This document shows positions 61,503 through 64,000 of a stretch of DNA of 64,000 nt, piece by piece. Source of the DNA: Apiospora phragmitis. Its lineage: Eukaryota > Ascomycota > Sordariomycetes > Amphisphaeriales > Apiosporaceae. The notes beneath the pieces were generated by a model. It made no database searches. It was not told where the DNA came from and was given only the letters and a program-made list of their open reading frames with translations. The stretch lies in NCBI GenBank assembly GCA_038363925.1, contig JAQQWL010000001.1, positions 2,108,001 through 2,172,000 on the forward strand. Reading direction: 5' to 3'. Made by a program: the position numbers and the translations under genes. How positions within the stretch are numbered: position 1 is the first letter of the stretch; each line of letters begins with the position of its first letter.

Positions 61503-64000
61503 ATGTCCTGGTTATCTATAGCATGGTTGGCCGTCGGTGCCAACCTTGCTTTGTTTGTGGATGCGCAAGCATCAGGATGGGTTCCCGGTCAAGTCAATGC
61601 CACCATTTGCCAGTGGCAGGCTCCTCGGGGTAAGTAATTGACTATAGCCTCTCTCCTCGCGATCTCCAGACAGTTCGGCGCATTTTACTTACATCGTGCG
61701 TGTAGTTGCTGCGATCAAGGATACTGTCTATATGGATGGAGGTTACTTATGGTGGTTCCCTGGCATGAACGACGGGTCATATGGTCTCCCGACACAAGAT
61801 GGTAAGCCTCGAAGCCTCTATTCCAAATACCACGTCAGTAACTGATAGTGTCGATAGGCAACCCCCTAGGTATAACATATACCTTGAACTTCAGCAGGCC
61901 CTTCAACGTCAGCAGCAACGTCAGTTCCATCTTTGGCATAATATCACTTACCGGCGGTAATACTGCGGCCAACAGTTTCGCTCCAGACTATCTCGACGGC
62001 GCCATGCTGGCCAATGACAATGAATTCTTCCTATACGGAGGTCTGACTACCAAGTCAGGTGCAAACTCAGATCCGCCGGCGAACGAGGTCATCGTGAATC
62101 GCCTCAGTCCATACGGATCAGACAAGCCAGGCTTCAAGCCAGGTTTCGATAGACAGACACTGACCGACGGAATGACGCGCTACGTTACCTTTGGAGGAGC
62201 TGCCAACAGTCCGTCGGAAAACAAAGCTTGGTACTTCGGCGGCATGCGCTCGCCGTCCGCAGGACCCATCTACGTTCCGCGCTTGAACGACTCGGTAAAC
62301 CCTGTCAACGTATCGAACACACTAATAACGCTAGACTTGGCGACACAGTACTCCGAGACTTGGAGCAACAGAACCTTACCAGATACCATCAAAGGAAGAG
62401 CGAGCCCTGAGCTCGTATGGGTACCTGTTGGTGCCCAGGGGATTCTTGTGGCACTGGGTGGTGTCACCTACCCGGACTATACCAATGGAAAGATGTCTTC
62501 ACAGAATGAGGCGCAAAGTGTAAGTTGCCTAGGATATCAGGATATCACAACCTGCGAAATGGACTTATGTAGAACTGACTATGGTACAGAAAGCTGAAAG
62601 TCCATCATTCATGTCAGACATCGAAATCTACGACATTGCGAACGATAAGTGGTACAAACAACCTACCATTGCTGGCCCTGCTCAGCTTGCCCGGGGCTGC
62701 GCCGTCGTGGCCGCTGCCCAAGACTATTCGAGCTACAACATATACTATTACGGAGGCTTCGACGGTCTGCATGAGGATTCCGATTTCAACGATGACGTCT
62801 GGATTCTCTCCCTTCCATCCTTCATGTGGATGAAGATCTCATCTGGAAAGTCCGACCATGCGCGCGCCGCTCACAAATGCGTCACACCCTACCCTGATCA
62901 AATGATGGTAATTGGCGGCTACCCCTCTTTAAAGGGTGGAAATACCGTCCCTGTCTCAAGGATAATCAGATGATACAGCTCTTCAACCTAACCGAGGGAA
63001 ATGGATGAACTCGTACGACCCGGCAAGCTACCACGACTACGGAGTCCCTGAGATGATCCATCTCATGATTGGTGGCGACTTCAAAGGCTCGGCGACCATG
63101 TCAGTACCAACACCAAGCGGGTGGTCAGATCAGGGGTTACAGAAGGTCTTCGAGACCAAATACCCAACATCCAAGCTTACGCATTACTACCCATACACGC
63201 CGGATCACTACGGCAATGGTAGCAGGCCAGACGTCTCAGGAAACAATAACGGCTTGTCCTCGTGGGTCGCTCCTGTCCTTGGTGTGGTTCTGGGTCTCGT
63301 TCTTATCACTGCTGTCGTGGTGCTTGTGATGCTGTACCGACGCCGCAAGCTCCTGCGAAACTCTAAGATGAGCGCAAGGGAGACAGACGAGAATGGCAAC
63401 CGGATTCTGTCCTGGATTTGGGGCCAGGACAGTAACGGCAAGGAACCAACGGTCACGACCTCAGATGACACTCCTGGCTTGGACGACCTCGAGAGTCGTA
63501 ATGGAGCAATGCCGCCACACTCGCAACAGGTCGCCTACGGAAATGCGCCGGCACAGACACACCACCGTGTGGAGATGGCCGAGATGCCCGATACACCCCT
63601 CATCGAGTTGATGGGTCAGTAACTTTCGTTTGGGTGGCATTCTTTTCTGCGCTCAAAATTTGTTAATATAAGTAACTTTTCTATTCAGATACGTCTACCC
63701 CTATGGAACTTAACGACACCGGTTTGACGCCCGGAGAAGTCATCGCCAAGCACACTCACTTCGGCCGTCCGCAACCGACGACAACGCCTACCATCCCTTC
63801 ATCCCTATCCCGTTATACCGTATCCCAAGACCACGGTAGCATATCGTCCAACTCCGCCCACCGCGGCGTCGGATCCGTCAGCTCAGGGCGGCCTGACTCG
63901 CCTGCTCTAGGCGGCCGTGGTGGTGCCACTGCTGCTGGTGCTGGTGCTGCTGGCTCCCCACATGCTGGGACCCCATCGCAACCGTCGTCACCGCGACCCC
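61503..64000 (+). CDS. Kelch-repeat single-span membrane protein, 3' end outside window (two apparent frameshifts)
   Basis: Secreted/membrane protein with a kelch-type beta-propeller. Exons: 61503-61629, 61706-61801, 61858-62519, 62590-63614, 63689 onward. A signal peptide (MSWLSIAWLAVGANLALFVDAQA) precedes propeller blades with typical elements: VYMDGGYLWWFPG, NEFFLYGGLTTKSG, KAWYFGGMRSPSAG, GILVALGGVTYPDY, DIEIYDIANDKWYKQP and NIYYYGGFDG, and QMMVIGGYPSLKGG. One membrane span follows (SWVAPVLGVVLGLVLITAVV) with a basic stop-transfer RRRKLL, then a Ser/Pro/Gly-rich cytosolic tail still open at the window end. The frame shifts by one base near 62949-62952 and again at 62999-63001. Restoring both gives CLKDNQMIQLFNLTEG and WMNSYDP, as in fungal relatives. 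Function unknown; relatives are considered cell-surface or polarity-linked proteins, by similarity only. Confidence 0.85.

Overview
The window is a gene-rich piece of nuclear DNA from a filamentous ascomycete (Pezizomycotina), most likely a Sordariomycete. The evidence is the gene structure (introns of about 50-190 bases, GTAAGT-like donors, CTAAC-like branch sites), the head-to-head pair of myosin-motor chitin synthases (class V and class VII) known from filamentous ascomycetes, and a TSC1 gene, which budding yeast lacks. I assigned 17 protein-coding genes by joining exons by eye. I found no convincing tRNA, rRNA or CRISPR. The genus cannot be fixed from the sequence alone.

Layout. 1-13 kb: 3' end of a hotdog-fold thioesterase (+), a TM9/EMP70 nonaspanin (-), a CCDC124/Lso2-type ribosome-associated protein (-), a UEV/AKTIP-like protein without a catalytic Cys (+), and a large CSC1/RSN1 (DUF221) osmosensitive-channel family protein (-). 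14-24 kb: a METTL4-like MT-A70 methyltransferase (+), mitochondrial ribosomal protein uL23m (-), a DJ-1/PfpI protein (-), and TSC1/hamartin (+). 26-31 kb: a GPI-anchored GH17 endo-1,3-beta-glucanase (+) and a mitochondrial PDK/BCKDK-type kinase (-). 31-46 kb: class VII chitin synthase (-) and class V chitin synthase (+), diverging from a 3.9 kb shared intergenic region. 47-57 kb: an omega-class/ECM4-type glutathione transferase (-), ubiquitin-activating enzyme E1 (-), and a Thr/Ser-rich repeat cell-wall protein (-). 57-64 kb: a 4.4 kb intergenic region holding a 584-bp TA-flanked inverted-repeat element, then a kelch-repeat membrane protein (+) running off the window.

The main functional theme is the cell wall: two chitin synthases, a wall glucanase and a GPI-type adhesin-like protein. 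The rest is housekeeping: ubiquitin activation, mitochondrial translation and metabolism, and TOR control.

A striking property is the number of apparent one-base frameshifts, about 15, in eight otherwise conserved genes. Many lie in G/C or A/T homopolymers, and one falls in the catalytic QRRRW motif of the class VII chitin synthase. Long genes such as class V chitin synthase and UBA1 are intact. I read most of these as residual indel errors in the assembly rather than real gene decay, but the sequence alone cannot prove that. The most interesting biological observations are an intron shared by the two chitin synthases at the P-loop position, the inverted-repeat element near 59.5-60.1 kb, and the METTL4-like enzyme. 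I did not see a clearly new multi-gene system.
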